Assembly: GCA_021802645.1 (NCBI GenBank)
Contig: JAJZRO010000005.1
Coordinates: 39,121-103,120 of the forward strand
Direction of reading: 5' to 3'
DNA length: 64,000 bases
From: Deltaproteobacteria bacterium
GTDB taxonomy: Bacteria > Desulfobacterota > Desulfobulbia > Desulfobulbales > Desulfurivibrionaceae
Numbering within the stretch: the first letter of the stretch is position 1; each line of letters starts with the position of its first letter. The notes beneath the pieces were generated by a model. The model saw only the letters and a list, made by a program, of their open reading frames with translations. It was not told the DNA's origin and did no database searches. This document shows positions 63,752 through 64,000 of the stretch, piece after piece. The position numbers were made by a program, and so were the translations under genes.

Positions 63752-64000
63752 CTATCGAACGGTGACCGCGACTTTTTCGATGTTGTTCCGCATGTAGCCG
63801 GCCGGATTCCACAGGCTGTCCAACGGTTGGGACTCGCCGATGCTGTCGGTGGCCCGCGCCATGAGGGTATACTTGCCCTTTTTGCTTGGCCGCCAGGGCA
63901 GCGACCACTGGATCCAGGAGTACTTGCCGAGGTCCTTGCCCAATTTCGCCTCTCTCCAGACCTTGCCGCCATCCACCGACACCACCACATCCCTGATGCC
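63752..64000 (-). CDS. Sulfite dehydrogenase catalytic (molybdopterin) subunit, C-terminal part (cut by window edge)
   Basis: The last 82 codons of a SorA/sulfite-oxidase-family protein; the gene continues beyond the right edge. The visible part (DVVVSVDGGKVWREAKLG, WIQWSLPW, YTLMARATDSIGESQP, LWNPAGYMRNNIEKVAVTV) is the immunoglobulin-like Mo-co dimerisation domain. GYMRNNIEKV is a near-universal end of this family. The active site is off-window, so substrate assignment rests on the SorB-type partner. Confidence 0.9.
   Translation of the reverse strand, partial: GIRDVVVSVDGGKVWREAKLGKDLGKYSWIQWSLPWRPSKKGKYTLMARATDSIGESQPLDSLWNPAGYMRNNIEKVAVTVR

Overview
The window is about 64 kb of G+C-rich bacterial chromosome with dense, mostly co-oriented operons. 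I see no tRNA, rRNA, CRISPR array, insertion sequence or phage integrase. Several features fit an anaerobic or microaerobic deltaproteobacterial lineage (Desulfobacterota or Desulfuromonadota; I would guess Desulfobulbales, but this is inference). These are a Hyb-type uptake [NiFe] hydrogenase, multihaem cytochromes, a DUF3373 porin-like protein, PAS-rich kinases, a Sec-containing thioredoxin-like protein, and an oxygen reductase whose subunit II carries two c-type haem domains, as described for Desulfovibrio.

Layout. 1-1534: a minus-strand ssb / DUF202 / dnaJ group, cut by the left edge. 1725-13384: a complete hydrogenase locus, hybO-A-B-C-D then hypA-B-F-C-D-E, interrupted only by a small inverted-repeat element at hypF. 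13590-15551: a monohaem cytochrome and an outer-membrane porin-like protein behind a terminator-like hairpin. 15623-23217: an M48 metalloprotease lipoprotein, a flavoprotein and its unknown partner, a membrane GAF/HD-GYP protein, an octahaem HAO-like cytochrome with an unusual leader, and a PLD-family protein. 23237-31609: two sensor kinases, an NtrC-type regulator, a lone receiver, and a stress set (Hsp20, NifX-like protein, Tpx).

31613-45046: a three-block pentapeptide-repeat protein, a GH15 glucoamylase, a GGDEF relic, the selenoprotein (UGA at 36435-36437), an OYE-type flavin oxidoreductase, metF, several small proteins, FKBP, a phosphoribosyltransferase, pcm, and the archease/rtcB RNA-repair pair. 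45050-49116: outer-membrane phospholipase A and an ABC-2 exporter. 49148-56887: an A+T-rich small gene, a membrane protein, mprF, an H+-type P-ATPase and an acvB homologue, which together look like an envelope or acid-stress module. 57043-62960: usp, sco, an A2-type caa3 oxidase and ctaB. 63045-64000: convergent cytochromes and the C-terminus of a sorA-like sulfite dehydrogenase.

How it fits together (inference). Periplasmic H2 oxidation by HybOC would feed quinones through HybA/HybB. Sulfite oxidation by SorAB and the small cytochromes could feed the caa3-type oxidase. The octahaem enzyme probably handles hydroxylamine or nitrite. The most rewarding items not visible to routine gene calling are the selenoprotein, the palindrome and structured leader before the octahaem gene, the attenuator before the monohaem cytochrome, the inverted-repeat element that contains the hypF start, and the mprF / H+-ATPase / acvB arrangement.
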